Shown one piece after another: positions 57,946 to 64,000 of a stretch of DNA of 64,000 bases. The stretch comes from Aquabacterium sp. (GTDB lineage: Bacteria; Pseudomonadota; Gammaproteobacteria; Burkholderiales; Burkholderiaceae_C), in assembly GCF_016195855.1 (NCBI RefSeq), contig NZ_JACPYU010000016.1, forward strand, positions 124,001 through 188,000, in the 5' to 3' direction. The stretch's first letter is position 1. Each line of letters begins with the position of its first letter. Position numbers and translations under genes: made by a program. A model generated the notes under the pieces. The model searched no databases. It was not told the origin of the DNA and worked only from the letters and a program-made list of their open reading frames with translations.

Positions 57946-59679
57946 ATGAGTTTCGACCTGGATGTGGGCTACGCCAGCCAGCGCGGCCCCCGATCGGTGC
58001 TGGAAGATCACGCTGGCGTGGGGCAGCCCGCGCCCCATGAAGAGGCCTGGGGGGTGATCGCCGCGCTGGCCGATGGCGTCTCCACGGGGGGCTTGGGGGG
58101 CGAGGCCGCGCAGACCACCGTCGAGACCCTGCTGCGCGATTACTACGCCACGCCCGCTACCTGGGACACCACCGTGGCACTGGACCGCCTGATCGGCGCG
58201 CAGAACGCCTGGCTGGCCGATCACAACCGGCGGCGCCAGGGTGTGCGCAACCTGGAGGGCCTGGGCGTGGCCGGCATGACCACGCTGACGGCCATGGTGC
58301 TGCGTGGCCACGGCTACACGCTGGCCCACGTCGGTGACACGCGCGCCTATCTGCTTCGGGCTGGCGAGTGCACGCAGCTCACGCAAGACCACACCCTCGG
58401 GCCGCTTGAATTTCAGGGCGGTTTGACGCGGGCCGTCGGGCTGGACGACGGCCTGCGCGTGGACTACCTGGAGGGGGATCTGCAGATCGGCGACACCTTT
58501 GTGCTGACCAGCGATGGGGTGCATGGGGTGCTCAAGCCCAAGCTCCTCAAGGAGCTGGCAGAGCAGGGTGGTGCACAAGAGGCCAGCGAGGCGCTGGTGG
58601 CCAAGGCCCTGGCCTCCAACGGCCGCGACAACGCGACCGCACTGGTCATCCGCGTGAAGGGCCTGGCAGCGGCCCGGCTTGAGGATGCGGAACGGCGAGG
58701 CCGCCAGTTGCCCATTCCATCGCGCTTGCAGCCCGGCGACGTGATCGACGGCATGCTGGTCGAGGCCAGTGTGTTTGCCAACGGCGTGCACCGGCTCTAT
58801 CAGGTCAGGCATCAGCAGACCGGTGAGTTGCTGGCGCTCAAGACCTTGCACGAGGCGCGCGCCAACGACCCTGAAGAGCGGGCCATGCTGGCTCATGAAG
58901 CCTGGTTGGGTGCCCGCGTGACCGAGCGCAACGCCAAGGGCCTCGTGCGTGTCCACGAACCCAGGGAGGCCTCCAGCTTCTACGCCTTGTTCGATTGGCA
59001 CAGTGGCCAGACGCTGGGCGAGTTGCTCGACGCCAAGAAGCGCTTCACCGTCACCGAGATCGTGGAGGCCGCTGCCAATGTGGTGCGCGCCTTGGGGCGG
59101 CTGCACCAGTTTGGCGTCATCCATCGGGACATCAAGCCCGATAACGTGCACCTGGGTGACGATGGCCAGTGGCGCTTGCTGGACCTGGGCGTGGCCTTGT
59201 CGGGCAAGGAGCCCGAGAGCTTGCGTGTGCTCCATGCCGGCACGCCCAGCTACATGAACCCCGAGCAATGGAGCGACGACCCCGAAGCGGCACGCGTCAG
59301 CGCGCAAAGCGACCTGTTTGCCTTTGGGGTGACGCTGTACCAGTGGCTGACGGGGCGCCTGCCCTATGGCGAGATCGAGCCCTATCAGGTCGGACGCTAT
59401 CGCCGGGACCCGACGCCCCCATCCAGGCTGCGCCCCGACGTGCCCATCTGGCTGGATCACCTGGTCTTGAAGGCCGTGGCACGTGACCCCCGCCAGCGCT
59501 TCGAGACCGCCGAGGAGTTGCTGCTGGCGCTGGAGCGCGGCGCCTCCAGGCCGCTGTCTGCGCCCTTGTCAACGCCTTTGCTGGCGCGTGACCCGATGGC
59601 CATCTGGAAGATCGCGCTGTTCGTGTCGGTGCTGCTCAATGTGCTGATGGCCTATTGGCTGCTGTTCCTGCCTCATTGA
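57946..59679 (+). CDS. Bifunctional PP2C phosphatase-Ser/Thr protein kinase
   Basis: Fused signalling enzyme of 577 residues. The N-terminal PP2C phosphatase (about 1-240) has its metal-binding acids in SVLEDHAG, ALADGVSTGG, TSDGVHG and GRDNATAL. The C-terminal Hanks-type kinase (about 255-545) has LLALKTLHEA, the catalytic loop VIHRDIKPDNVHL and WRLLDLGVAL, i.e. DLG in place of DFG. A single C-terminal membrane anchor (IALFVSVLLNVLMAYWLLF) ends the protein. It is divergent from nirB and convergent with narK, so a role in nitrate uptake or reduction control is likely. The target is unknown. Confidence 0.92.
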   Translation: MSFDLDVGYASQRGPRSVLEDHAGVGQPAPHEEAWGVIAALADGVSTGGLGGEAAQTTVETLLRDYYATPATWDTTVALDRLIGAQNAWLADHNRRRQGVRNLEGLGVAGMTTLTAMVLRGHGYTLAHVGDTRAYLLRAGECTQLTQDHTLGPLEFQGGLTRAVGLDDGLRVDYLEGDLQIGDTFVLTSDGVHGVLKPKLLKELAEQGGAQEASEALVAKALASNGRDNATALVIRVKGLAAARLEDAERRGRQLPIPSRLQPGDVIDGMLVEASVFANGVHRLYQVRHQQTGELLALKTLHEARANDPEERAMLAHEAWLGARVTERNAKGLVRVHEPREASSFYALFDWHSGQTLGELLDAKKRFTVTEIVEAAANVVRALGRLHQFGVIHRDIKPDNVHLGDDGQWRLLDLGVALSGKEPESLRVLHAGTPSYMNPEQWSDDPEAARVSAQSDLFAFGVTLYQWLTGRLPYGEIEPYQVGRYRRDPTPPSRLRPDVPIWLDHLVLKAVARDPRQRFETAEELLLALERGASRPLSAPLSTPLLARDPMAIWKIALFVSVLLNVLMAYWLLFLPH

Positions 59680-59684
59680 GACGC

Positions 59685-59719
59685 AAAAAAGCCCTGGAAG
59701 GACGAGAGACCTCCAGGGC
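59685..59719 (-). terminator. Terminator of narK
   Basis: 8-bp stem GCCCTGGA/TCCAGGGC with a 13-base loop; on the minus strand six T follow. It ends the leftward narK transcript just before the convergent kinase gene. Confidence 0.8.
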
Positions 59720-59796
59720 GACTGACCAGGGGTGTCGGTCAGGTCAATACCGCCCTTATGGGGCGGCTTTTGATTGAAACGGGTGTGTTGGGCGTG

Positions 59797-61056
59797 TCAG
59801 CGGCTGACGGCTTGCTTGCCGTAGGCGCCGGCTGGTGCAGCCGGGGTGGTGCGGGCGCGGCCACCCTTCTCGGCCCAGGTGCGGGTCCAGCGCACTTGCA
59901 TGACGCGCATCATGCCCAGCGAGATGACCGCCAGCACGGCAATGGTCACGAAGCCCCAGAGGTAGGTGCCAGCGTACTGCTTGGACATGCCCATGGCGTT
60001 GGGCACCAGGCCGCCGCCGAGTGCGCCGATCTCGCCGATCATCGAGCCCGCCACAGCGGTGCTCAAAGGCCAGCGCAGCGGCACCAGTTGGAACACCGCA
60101 CCATTGCCGGCGCCCAAGGCAGCGAAGCACAGCATCAGCAAGAGCGTGGTGGCAGTCAGTGACTCGCTGCTCAGGCCGCACAGCACCAGCGAGATCGCCA
60201 CGGTCACGATCACGACCGTCAAGGTGTTGACGCCGCCCCAGCGGTCAGAAATCCAGCCCCCGAAGATGCGCAGCGCCGCGCCCATGAAGGCTGCCAGCAT
60301 GGTCAGCTGACCGGCTTGCACCTTGCTCACGTGGAACTGGTCGTAGTAGTAGCTGGGCAGAAAGGAAGTCAGACCGATGAAGCCACCGAAGGTGACGCCA
60401 TAGATGATGCTGAAAGCCCAGCCATCCTTCTCGAACAGGCAGGCGATGTGCTCGCGGAAGCTGGCGTGCGCATCGCGGTCTGGCGGCTCTTTGGCGAACA
60501 CGATCATCACGATCATGGGGATGCAGATGGCGATGGCGGCAAAGCCGTACACCGTCTGCCAGCCGTAGGCCTGGGCCAGCGGCGGTGCCACCAGCACGGA
60601 CACGGCCGTGCCGACGTTGCCGGCGCCCACCAGTCCCATGGCCAGGCCCTTGTAGCGCGGCGGGAACCAGCCCGAGCCGAGCGACAGCGCCACGCCGAAG
60701 CTGGCGCCGGCGATCCCCAGCAGGGTGCCCATGGCCAGCAGGTCATTGAAGGTGTGGACGAAGAAGTAGCCGAACAGCATCGCGACGGCAATCAGCCCCA
60801 TCTCCACCAAGGTGGCGGGCTTGCGGCCGATGTATTGCGCCAGCAGCCCCAAGGGGAAGCGCATGAAGGCGCCTGCAAAAATCGGGATGGACAGCATCAA
60901 GCCCTTCTGGGCGGCCGTCAGCTGCAGGTCATCGGTGATGAACGGGGCCATGGCGCCGTTCAATACCCAGATGCAGCAGGAAAACGCGAAATACAAAAAA
61001 GATGCGAACAAGGTCGGGCTATGGCCTGCCTTGAGGAAGGTCTTGAAGGAATCCAT
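59797..61056 (-). CDS. narK: Nitrate/nitrite transporter, NarK family
   Basis: Major facilitator of the nitrate/nitrite porter subfamily, bringing nitrate in for NasA. The 419-residue protein has twelve predicted membrane segments. The family features include FSCCIWVLNGAMAPFITDDL near the N-terminus, GASFGVALSLGSGWFPPRYK (first nitrate signature, containing G-x-G spacing) and the matching AALGAGNGAVFQLVPLRWP in the second half. It is a single gene reading leftward, with its own sigma-54 promoter and a terminator. Confidence 0.94.
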   Translation of the reverse strand: MDSFKTFLKAGHSPTLFASFLYFAFSCCIWVLNGAMAPFITDDLQLTAAQKGLMLSIPIFAGAFMRFPLGLLAQYIGRKPATLVEMGLIAVAMLFGYFFVHTFNDLLAMGTLLGIAGASFGVALSLGSGWFPPRYKGLAMGLVGAGNVGTAVSVLVAPPLAQAYGWQTVYGFAAIAICIPMIVMIVFAKEPPDRDAHASFREHIACLFEKDGWAFSIIYGVTFGGFIGLTSFLPSYYYDQFHVSKVQAGQLTMLAAFMGAALRIFGGWISDRWGGVNTLTVVIVTVAISLVLCGLSSESLTATTLLLMLCFAALGAGNGAVFQLVPLRWPLSTAVAGSMIGEIGALGGGLVPNAMGMSKQYAGTYLWGFVTIAVLAVISLGMMRVMQVRWTRTWAEKGGRARTTPAAPAGAYGKQAVSR

Positions 61057-61113
61057 GTTTAAGCCTCAGCGATTGATCGACGTCTTGATTCGCGTCGATT
61101 CTGCAAACGGTCA

Positions 61114-61129
61114 AGCCAGAATCGTGCCA
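61114..61129 (-). promoter_or_regulatory. Sigma-54 promoter of narK
   Basis: Minus-strand TGGCACGATTCTGGCT matches TGGCACGnnnnTTGCW at all but one defined position, with correct GG/GC spacing. The predicted start near 61103 leaves a leader of about 47 bases. Confidence 0.8.
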
Positions 61130-61150
61130 ACTCTGCCGACGCACGAAGCC

Positions 61151-61185
61151 GGTGCAAATGGCTTGACGTGGTGCAAGCTGGTGCA
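61151..61185 (-). promoter_or_regulatory. Three GGTGCA repeats upstream of narK
   Basis: GGTGCA occurs at 61151-61156, 61170-61175 and 61180-61185. It is the half-site of NtrC-type operators and lies 48-82 bases upstream of the predicted sigma-54 transcript start. Confidence 0.4.
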
Positions 61186-61289
61186 CGATTTGGCGCTGCC
61201 GTGCCCTGTGAGTAGGGGGCGTGACAAGGGGGGCGCTGCGGCGATGGTTCTGGCTTGAAGCACAATCACGCCTGTCAAAAGGAGCATTC

Positions 61290-61859
61290 ATGAGCATCAA
61301 GTCAGACCGCTGGATCCGCCGGATGGCCCAAGAGCACGGCATGATCGAACCCTTCGAGCCTGGTCAGGTTCGGGCGGCGGCCGATGGCCAGAAGATCGTG
61401 AGTTACGGCACGAGCAGTTACGGCTACGACATCCGTTGTGCGCCGGAGTTCAAGGTCTTCACCAACATCCACTCCACCGTGGTGGACCCCAAGAACTTCG
61501 ACGAAAAGAGCTTTGTGGACATCAACGCCGATGTCTGCATCATCCCGCCCAACAGCTTCGCGCTGGCACGCACCGTCGAGTACTTCCGCATCCCCCGCAA
61601 TGTGCTGACCATCTGCCTGGGCAAGAGCACCTATGCACGCTGCGGCATCATCGTCAACGTGACACCGTTCGAGCCCGAGTGGGAAGGCTATGTCACGCTG
61701 GAGTTCAGCAACACCACGCCATTGCCCGCCAAGATCTACGCAGGCGAGGGCTGTGCCCAGGTACTGTTCTTCGAAAGTGACGAAGTCTGCGAAACGAGTT
61801 ACCGTGATCGAGGTGGCAAATACCAGGGGCAAACTGGTGTGACGCTGCCTAAGACCTGA
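61290..61859 (+). CDS. dcd: dCTP deaminase
   Basis: Deaminates dCTP to dUTP, feeding dTMP synthesis. The 189-residue protein begins [20 protein letters not shown] and carries [20 protein letters not shown]. The active-site region is in [21 protein letters not shown], with [20 protein letters not shown] at the core. The ATG at 61290 has an AAAAGGAG site. It is divergent from narK across a 233-base gap and is followed by a hairpin. Confidence 0.96.
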   Translation: MSIKSDRWIRRMAQEHGMIEPFEPGQVRAAADGQKIVSYGTSSYGYDIRCAPEFKVFTNIHSTVVDPKNFDEKSFVDINADVCIIPPNSFALARTVEYFRIPRNVLTICLGKSTYARCGIIVNVTPFEPEWEGYVTLEFSNTTPLPAKIYAGEGCAQVLFFESDEVCETSYRDRGGKYQGQTGVTLPKT

Positions 61860-61875
61860 GCCGTATTGGCCGATA

Positions 61876-61911
61876 AACCGCTGTATCCACCCTTATGAGG
61901 GTACGGCGGTT
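61876..61911 (+). terminator. Hairpin after dcd
   Basis: Outer stem AACCGC/GCGGTT with an inner ACCCT-TATG-AGGGT hairpin. There is no T-run, so termination would be weak. Confidence 0.4.
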
Positions 61912-61921
61912 CATTACGGTC

Positions 61922-61930
61922 TGTTACAAT
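61922..61930 (+). promoter_or_regulatory. Extended -10 promoter candidate
   Basis: TGTTACAAT, of the same TGn type as those before rpsB and rpsF. It lies 230 bases ahead of the DUF1801 gene, so it could drive that gene or a small RNA. Confidence 0.4.
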
Positions 61931-62160
61931 CGGTTCAGAGCATCGAGCGCAATCCAAACGCCAGTCACGGCGGTGCGCCTGGTACGTGATCCCACTGAAA
62001 CGGGCATGTCGAAGGACAGTCGTCTCTTGCAAGAAGTAAAAAAGCAGAAGGTGGTCATGAAAAAGGGCTGTGCATTCACACAGAGGTCTTGAGAAGGCTT
62101 CAGGGAGGGGGTGTCGAGTGCGCATTGATGTCGTTTTGAATCTTTTTTGGGCCTACCCCC

Positions 62161-62556
62161 ATGCGCCGACCGCTACAGTCCCCTGCGTTGATCAACGCGT
62201 TTTATGACAGCCTTCGCCCTGAGCAGCGTGATACCGCTCAGGCCATGCACAAAGCCATCCTGGCCGCCGCGCCCCACCTTCGTCCTGAAGTGAAATGGGG
62301 CAATCTGTGTTTCATGAACGATGGCGACAACGTCATGGCCATCGTGCTGCACAAGATGCATGCCCACCTCCAGGTGTTCAACGGCGTGTTGCTGGTGGGC
62401 GAGTTTCCTGAACTGGACGGCGCCGGCAAAGGCATGCGCCACATCAAGGTGCGTTACCGCCAGCCCGTCAATGAACAACTGGTGCGCGAACTCACGCTGG
62501 CTTGCCTGCAAGCCTGGGGCGCGTCGCAATCGCGTTCAACTCCCCGGTGGGGTTAA
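62161..62556 (+). CDS. DUF1801 domain-containing protein
   Basis: Small cytoplasmic protein of 131 residues in the DUF1801/YdhG-like family, whose fold resembles frataxin-like proteins and whose role is unknown. Visible features: INAFYDSLRPEQRDTAQAMH near the N-terminus, the conserved PEVKWGNLCFM (near residue 42) and the MRHIKVRYRQPVNEQLVREL helix. No good ribosome site precedes the ATG. It lies 46 bases before the PHP-domain gene and may be co-transcribed with it. Confidence 0.75.
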   Translation: MRRPLQSPALINAFYDSLRPEQRDTAQAMHKAILAAAPHLRPEVKWGNLCFMNDGDNVMAIVLHKMHAHLQVFNGVLLVGEFPELDGAGKGMRHIKVRYRQPVNEQLVRELTLACLQAWGASQSRSTPRWG

Positions 62557-62602
62557 TCCCCGCAAGCCAGCCAGTCCGCTGGCGGCTTGATAGCATTCGA
62601 TC

Positions 62603-63472
62603 ATGCATTTGATGAACGCCGTGATGAACGCTGATTTGCACTGCCACTCCAACGTGTCGGACGGCACCTTGTCGCCAGAAGATGTCGCCGAGCGTGCCAG
62701 CCGGAACGGTGTCGAGTTGTGGTCGCTCACCGATCACGACGAGGTGGGTGGTCAGCATCGGGCGCACGCCGCGGCGGCGGCCTTGGGCATGGCCTATCTA
62801 CCTGGGGTCGAGGTCTCGGTCAGCTTTGCCAACAAGACGGTGCACATCGTCGGCCTGGGCTTTGACCCTGATGACCCTGCCATCCTGCAAGGCCTGGCCG
62901 ACACGCGTGGCGGCAGAGAGCGTCGTGCGCGCGACATGGCGGCAGACCTGGCGCGCGTGGGCATCCCCAATGCGTTCGAAGGCGCACTGAAATACGTGGG
63001 CAACCCCGATCTGATCTCCCGGACGCACTTTGCGCGTTACCTGGTCGAGATCGGCGTGTGTGGCGATCCCCACGAGGTGTTCAAACGCTACCTCACCGAG
63101 GGCAAGCCAGGTTTTGTCGAGCACCGCTGGGCCAACCTGTCTGATGCCGTGAAGTGGATCGTGGGGGCGGGTGGCGTGGCCGTGGTTGCGCACCCGGGCC
63201 GGTATGACTTCACCCCCAACGAGGAATACGCCTTGTTCTCCGAGTTCAAGGGGCATGGCGGGCAGGGTGTGGAGGTGGTCACGGGCAGCCACACGGTGGC
63301 CGAGTACAGCAAGTACGCGGACCTGGCCTGCGAGTTCGATTTGCTGGCCTCGCGTGGCTCCGATTTCCATGACCCGTCCGAGAGCCACACGGACCTGGGC
63401 ACCTTGCCCAATCTGCCGGGCAGGGTCACCCCCGTCTGGGAAGCGCTGGCGCCCCGGGTGTTGCATCCTTGA
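62603..63472 (+). CDS. PHP-domain phosphoesterase (RNase AM/YciV-like)
   Basis: Metal-dependent phosphoesterase of 289 residues. Homologues hydrolyse 3',5'-nucleoside bisphosphates and trim RNA 5' ends. The PHP metal motifs are visible: DLHCHSNVSDGTLSPED (near residue 10), LTDHDEVGG, PGVEVSV, AVVAHPGRY and ASRGSDFHDPS near the C-terminus. The start could be ATG 62603, 62612 or 62624. It is followed by yciO, as in several proteobacteria where these genes cluster. Confidence 0.88.
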   Translation: MHLMNAVMNADLHCHSNVSDGTLSPEDVAERASRNGVELWSLTDHDEVGGQHRAHAAAAALGMAYLPGVEVSVSFANKTVHIVGLGFDPDDPAILQGLADTRGGRERRARDMAADLARVGIPNAFEGALKYVGNPDLISRTHFARYLVEIGVCGDPHEVFKRYLTEGKPGFVEHRWANLSDAVKWIVGAGGVAVVAHPGRYDFTPNEEYALFSEFKGHGGQGVEVVTGSHTVAEYSKYADLACEFDLLASRGSDFHDPSESHTDLGTLPNLPGRVTPVWEALAPRVLHP

Positions 63473-63530
63473 AGAAAACGCCGGCAAGGTTCATTCAGGC
63501 AGGCCCTTGCAGGCCTTAGGCTAGAGGGCT

Positions 63531-64000
63531 ATGGCCCAATACTTCGAAGTCCATCCTGAGCACCCCCAGCCCCGCTTGCTCAAGCAGGCGGTGGACATCC
63601 TGCAGCGTGGCGGCTTGGTGGCCTTGCCCACCGACTCCAGCTACGCGCTGGTCTGCCATCTGGACGACAAGTCGGCGGTAGACCAGTTGCGCCGTGTTCG
63701 CGGGATTGACGAGCGGCAGCATCTGAGCCTGCTGTGCCGGGACCTGTCCGAGCTGGCCAATTACGCCCGTGTGGACAACAGCCAGTATCGGCTTTTGAAG
63801 CTGGGCACGCCGGGCCCCTACACCTTCATCCTCGAAGCCACCAAAGAGGTGCCCCGTCGCGTGTCGCACCCATCGCGCCGCACCATTGGCTTGCGTGTGC
63901 CTGATCACAAGGTCACACAGGCGGTGCTGGAGTTGATGGGCCAGCCTTTGATTGCGACCACATTGATCCTGCCTGGCCAGACCGAAGCACTCAACGACGC
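63531..64000 (+). CDS. yciO: YciO (Sua5/YrdC/YwlC family), 3'-truncated by window end
   Basis: Member of the threonylcarbamoyl-AMP synthase fold. The frame is open from ATG 63531 to the window end, so 156 codons are visible. The N-terminus MAQYFEVHPEHPQPRLLKQA is close to E. coli YciO. LVALPTDSSYALVCHLDD, HLSLLCRDLSELANYARVDN and TPGPYTFILEATKEVPRR then cover the nucleotide-binding core. It is a YciO paralogue rather than TsaC by these matches. Its precise role is not established. Confidence 0.88.
   Translation, partial: MAQYFEVHPEHPQPRLLKQAVDILQRGGLVALPTDSSYALVCHLDDKSAVDQLRRVRGIDERQHLSLLCRDLSELANYARVDNSQYRLLKLGTPGPYTFILEATKEVPRRVSHPSRRTIGLRVPDHKVTQAVLELMGQPLIATTLILPGQTEALND

Larger units (their letters stand above)
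61860..62160 (+). other. 301-base intergenic stretch with a promoter-like element
   Basis: Holds a dcd-proximal hairpin (61876-61911), an extended -10 element TGTTACAAT (61922-61930) and a T-run at 62139-62144. A 28-codon frame starts at ATG 62007 (MSKDSRLLQEVKKQKVVMKK and eight more residues), but without a clear ribosome site. Nothing here matches a known small RNA. A short RNA of about 200 bases or a short peptide is possible. Confidence 0.35.

Noticed and set aside
61158..61176. Second sigma-54-like element reading toward dcd (TGGCTTGACGTGGTGCAA)
   Set aside because: The GG and GC are 11 rather than 10 bases apart, and dcd is a housekeeping gene.
61895..62092. 65-codon frame starting in the dcd 3' region
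   Set aside because: Its first half overlaps the hairpin and the promoter-like element; only the last 28 codons deserve notice.

Overview
The window is GC-rich, densely coded chromosomal DNA from a betaproteobacterium, most likely of the order Burkholderiales (Comamonadaceae or the Leptothrix/Rubrivivax/Aquabacterium neighbourhood). This rests on gene order and protein features: rpsB-tsf-pyrH-frr-uppS-cdsA-dxr-rseP-bamA-skp-lpxD-fabZ-lpxA-lpxB-rnhB in one run, rpsF-priB-rpsR-rplI, the ppsA/ppsR divergent pair, gcvTHP behind a tandem glycine riboswitch, and a nirB/nirD/nasA cluster with a fused phosphatase-kinase and NarK. Species is inferred only loosely. I saw no insertion sequence, prophage, CRISPR array, rRNA or tRNA.

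Layout. 1-17.9 kb (+): 3' part of rnr, then translation factors (rpsB, tsf, frr), UMP kinase, isoprenoid/phospholipid precursor genes (uppS, cdsA, dxr), envelope assembly (rseP, bamA, skp), lipid A synthesis (lpxD, fabZ, lpxA, lpxB), rnhB and an RNA methyltransferase. Many neighbours overlap by 1-8 bases. 18-19.3 kb (+): a Bax-inhibitor-1 type membrane protein and trxC. 19.3-22.4 kb (-): rpsF-priB-rpsR-rplI, then dnaB behind a cluster of DnaA-box-like sites. 22.6-26.1 kb: ppsA (-) and its regulatory kinase/phosphorylase ppsR (+). 26.1-28.8 kb (-): a large hybrid sensor kinase. 29.1-34.1 kb (-): gcvT-gcvH-gcvP behind a tandem glycine riboswitch.

34.1-41.1 kb: a TRAP transporter (dctP-dctQ-dctM, -) divergent from a sensor kinase and FixJ/LuxR-type response regulator (+), followed by an AdeT-like solute-binding protein. 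41.2-43.6 kb (-): an unusual c-type cytochrome set, namely an outer-membrane barrel with a fused N-terminal single-haem domain (Cyc2-like), a NapC/NirT/CymA-type tetrahaem protein and a small monohaem cytochrome c. A perfect Fur-box-like palindrome lies upstream. This is the most interesting part: a possible electron conduit across the envelope. 43.8-50.99 kb: riboflavin synthase, a fused indolepyruvate:ferredoxin oxidoreductase, a DUF2314 protein, a DMT permease and ybiB.

51-61 kb: assimilatory nitrate/nitrite region. nirB, a predicted Tat-exported tandem PilJ-domain protein, nirD and nasA read leftward; a PP2C-Ser/Thr kinase fusion reads rightward; narK reads leftward. Both nirB and narK have near-consensus sigma-54 promoters and NtrC-like elements, suggesting nitrogen control. 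61.3-64 kb (+): dcd, a DUF1801 protein, a PHP-domain phosphatase and the 5' part of yciO, which is cut by the window end.
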